Below are positions 62,302 to 64,000 of a stretch of 64,000 nucleotides of DNA, one piece after another. The notes under the pieces are model-generated. The model searched no databases. It saw only the letters and a program-made list of their open reading frames with translations, and had not been told where the DNA came from. Numbering within the stretch: position 1 is the first letter of the stretch; every line of letters starts with the position of its first letter. A program made the translations under genes and the position numbers. Origin of the DNA: an uncultured Collinsella sp. (GTDB lineage: Bacteria; Actinomycetota; Coriobacteriia; Coriobacteriales; Coriobacteriaceae); assembly GCA_900544115.1 (NCBI GenBank), contig UQTW01000007.1:1-64000 (forward strand), written 5' to 3'.

Positions 62302-63093
62302 CTAGCTGCTCGCCTTTCGATACCCCGTGGCAAACGAAGGGTCGTAAAGCTTGCTGCGCTCGTACGACTCCGCTTGCGCGCCGTTGTGCGCAAGCCCGCC
62401 ACGAGCTCCGAGCACGCGGCCCACCACCACGAGCGCCGTGCGGTCGATGCCCTCTCGCGCGCCCGCATCGGCGAGCGTGCCCACTGTGCAGCGCACCACG
62501 CGCTCCTCAGGCCAGGTCGCCTTGTACACGAGCGCCGCCGGCTCGTCGGAGCTGCGGCCCGCGGCCAAAAGCTCGGCGGAAAGCTCGGCGAGCATACCCG
62601 AGCTCAGGAAGATGACCATAGTCGAGCCGCTTTCCGCCATGGTGCGCATGCCCTCGCCCGCGGGCATGGGGGTACGTCCGGAAAGCCGCGTGATCACGAC
62701 CGACTGGCTGATTCCCGGCAGCGTGTATTCCTGGCGAAGCGCCGCCGCGGCACCGCAAAAGCTCGACACGCCGGGCACCACCTCGTAGTCCACGCCGCGC
62801 GCGTCGAGCGCGTCCATCTGCTCCTGGATGGCGCCGTACAGGCACGGGTCGCCCGTGTGCAGGCGCACCACTTCCTCGCCCCGCGCATCTGCCGCGCACA
62901 TCACGTCGAGCACTTCCTCCAAGGTCATGTGCGCGCTGTCGTAGACGACGCAGGATTCCTTGCACTCGGCGAGCAGCTCGGGATTCACAAGGCTTCCCGC
63001 CCAAACGACTACGTCGGCCGCGCGCAGAAGGCGCGCCCCGCGCAGCGTGATAAGGTCGGCGGCGCCCGAGCCTGCGCCAACGATATGAATCAT
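62302..63093 (-). CDS. cbiF: Cobalt-precorrin-4 C11-methyltransferase
   Basis: 263 residues from ATG 63093, with GGGAAGG five bases upstream. Earlier in-frame codons are in the promoter region. HIVGAGSGAADLITLRGARLL, VRLHTGDPCLYGAIQEQ and VVPGVSSFCGAAAAL are CobM/CbiF signatures. It methylates C11 of cobalt-precorrin-4. It is the first gene of the seventeen-gene operon. Its leader (63094 to about 63245) contains no cobalamin riboswitch that I can see on the minus strand. The TATGAT at 63249-63254 could be its -10, without a good -35. Confidence 0.95.
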   Translation of the reverse strand: MIHIVGAGSGAADLITLRGARLLRAADVVVWAGSLVNPELLAECKESCVVYDSAHMTLEEVLDVMCAADARGEEVVRLHTGDPCLYGAIQEQMDALDARGVDYEVVPGVSSFCGAAAALRQEYTLPGISQSVVITRLSGRTPMPAGEGMRTMAESGSTMVIFLSSGMLAELSAELLAAGRSSDEPAALVYKATWPEERVVRCTVGTLADAGAREGIDRTALVVVGRVLGARGGLAHNGAQAESYERSKLYDPSFATGYRKASS

Positions 63094-63224
63094 CCGAGCC
63101 TTCCCTTCCCGTTTCTCATCGCAACCGTTTACGCCGCCATTCGCGCAGCGGGCAAAACACGGCGCCTGCGGCAGCAATCGGCGCAAATACGCAGGCAGGA
63201 GGCGCAATGCCGCCCGCGCTGGCT

Positions 63225-63253
63225 TTGACACGTTCACAAGTGCCCACTATCAT
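63225..63253 (+). promoter_or_regulatory. Sigma-70-type promoter for the riboswitch-cbiK transcript
   Basis: TTGACA (63225-63230), a 17-base spacer and TATCAT (63248-63253). Transcription would start near 63260, about 290 bases before the cbiK start. The -10 overlaps a TATGAT on the other strand, so the two divergent transcripts may compete. Confidence 0.75.
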
Positions 63254-63310
63254 AGTAAAAGTTTCGGCAACGAGCATATGACAATCGGATAAAAGGAAAT
63301 GACCGGCGCG

Positions 63311-63430
63311 GCGCCTGCACAGCCCGCGCTGGCTTGCGGAGGGAACCAGGTGGGAATCCTGGGCAAGGGACATTACTGTATAGGACGCGCGGGCGAACCG
63401 CCTCGCGCCCCAAGCCAGACTGCTTCGCCT
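63311..63430 (+). promoter_or_regulatory. Cobalamin (B12) riboswitch
   Basis: The conserved core reads GAGGGAACCAGGTGGGAATCC, followed by a CATTACTGTA segment and AAGCCAGACTGC, in the order and spacing of the B12 box aptamer. The P1 ends are not defined with certainty. After it, CACGGC-ATC-GCCGTG and ACCCC/GGGGT hairpins lie between aptamer and gene and may form the expression platform. It is on the strand of cbiK, not of the cbi/cob operon. The rest of the 63094-63551 gap holds the promoter and nothing else I can identify. Confidence 0.85.
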
Positions 63431-63551
63431 TTTCCTCACGGCATCGCCGTGGCGTTAGCTCCTTGTGAACCCCGAGGGGTGCGCTTTTCTTTCGCTTGTG
63501 CCGACAAGCAACTGTCGCCGGGGGACCGGCAAACCGAGGAAAGGAAAAACC

Positions 63552-64000
63552 ATGTCCGACCAGATGTCACGCCGCGGCTTCATGGGCGCCGCAGCAACCG
63601 GAGCCGTCGCGCTCGCCGGAGTCGCGCTCGCGGGCTGCTCCAACACCTCCGCGAGTTCCGAGAAATCTAGTGAAAAGGAGAAGGCCGCGAAGCCGGTCAT
63701 CCTCGTCACGAGCTTCGGCACGAGCTACAACGACTCGCGCCACATCACCATCGGCGCCATCGAAGACGCTATCCGCGAGAAGTACTGGCAGGACTACGAC
63801 ATCCGCCGCGCCTTCACCGCGCAGATCATCATCGACAAACTGAAGAAGCGCGACGGCATCACGATCGACAACATGACCGAGGCGCTCGACCGCTGCGTGG
63901 AAGACGGCGTGAAGGAAATCGTCGTGCAGCCGACGCATCTCATGGCTGGCCTGGAATACGCCGACGTGAAAGACGAGCTCGACAAGTACGCCGACAAGTT
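63552..64000 (+). CDS. cbiK: Exported CbiK-type sirohydrochlorin cobaltochelatase, N-terminal part
   Basis: About 149 codons to the window edge. The N terminus has a twin-arginine motif (SRRGFMGAA), a hydrophobic stretch and a lipobox LAGC, so the product should be a Tat-exported lipoprotein. After a Ser/Lys/Glu-rich linker, VILVTSFGTSYNDSRHITIGAIE and VVQPTHLMAGLEYADV match the CbiK chelatase fold, with a metal-binding His in PTHLM. CbiK inserts cobalt into sirohydrochlorin. An extracytoplasmic version is unusual because the pathway is cytoplasmic. It is under the B12 riboswitch. Start ATG 63552 has AGGAAAGG upstream. Confidence 0.9.
   Translation, partial: MSDQMSRRGFMGAAATGAVALAGVALAGCSNTSASSEKSSEKEKAAKPVILVTSFGTSYNDSRHITIGAIEDAIREKYWQDYDIRRAFTAQIIIDKLKKRDGITIDNMTEALDRCVEDGVKEIVVQPTHLMAGLEYADVKDELDKYADK

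Noticed and set aside
63094..63250. A cobalamin riboswitch for the minus-strand cbi/cob operon
   Set aside because: No B12-box order of motifs could be found on the minus strand of the leader. The aptamer present reads on the plus strand only.

Overview
The window looks like a chromosomal segment of a high-GC anaerobic actinobacterium of the class Coriobacteriia, most likely Collinsella-like. This is an inference from the overall composition, a GlgC/GlgD glycogen pair together with anaerobic cobalamin genes, and actinobacterial-style Lys/Ala-rich protein tails. No rRNA or species marker is present.

Layout. (1) 1-14.2 kb, minus strand: a surface polysaccharide cluster. It opens with a LoaP-type antiterminator (13622-14167) behind a roughly 450-bp structured leader. 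A priming sugar-phosphate transferase, a WecG/TagA glycosyltransferase, a complete UDP-L-FucNAc cassette (capE, capF, capG), two more glycosyltransferases, a Wzy-like polymerase, a Wzx-like flippase, a DegT aminotransferase, an ATP-grasp ligase and rfbA/rfbB follow. The wzx-GT-wzy part (about 3.4-7.4 kb) is visibly AT-rich and is probably an exchangeable core. (2) 14.9-16.4 kb: tRNA-Ala(GGC) with its terminator, thiamine pyrophosphokinase and a HAD phosphatase. (3) 16.8-30.2 kb, plus strand: glycogen metabolism (glgB, glgP, glgC, glgD, glgA, and a GH13-GH77 fusion), then a small FmdB-type zinc ribbon protein. GlgB and GlgA carry histone-H1-like Lys/Ala/Thr tails. Repeated GGTAAAAC operator-like motifs precede both glgB and the fusion gene. 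(4) 30.3-41.0 kb: housekeeping genes (rsmB, fmt, def, priA, gltX, metK, a single-chain L-serine ammonia-lyase), separated by several different families of short palindromic intergenic elements. (5) 41.2-46.4 kb: an L,D-transpeptidase and a three-gene MacAB-like ABC exporter. (6) 46.4-46.7 kb: a junction with a 21-bp tandem duplication, the second copy of a 69-bp inverted-repeat element and the relic of an IS21-type transposase.

(7) 46.7-63.1 kb, minus strand: a seventeen-gene cbi/cob operon (cbiF-D-L-G-H-ET-A, cobT-U-S, cobU'-cobC fusion, cbiB, cobD, cbiP, btuR, cbiC, cobK). No junction has more than one untranslated base. It encodes essentially the whole anaerobic route from cobalt-precorrin-2 to adenosylcobalamin plus nucleotide-loop assembly. 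Divergently, a sigma-70-like promoter and a cobalamin riboswitch precede a truncated plus-strand gene for a Tat-exported lipoprotein form of the CbiK cobaltochelatase.

The items I consider most worth follow-up are the polybasic tails on the glycogen enzymes, the degenerate-CobU/phosphatase fusion inside the compressed cobalamin operon, the exported CbiK, the shared operator motif of the glycogen genes, and the palindromic element families. Several start codons were moved from the longest reading frame to a start supported by a Shine-Dalgarno sequence or by ATGA/GTGA/TGATG coupling. These choices are stated in each entry. No CRISPR array, rRNA, phage or intact insertion sequence was seen.
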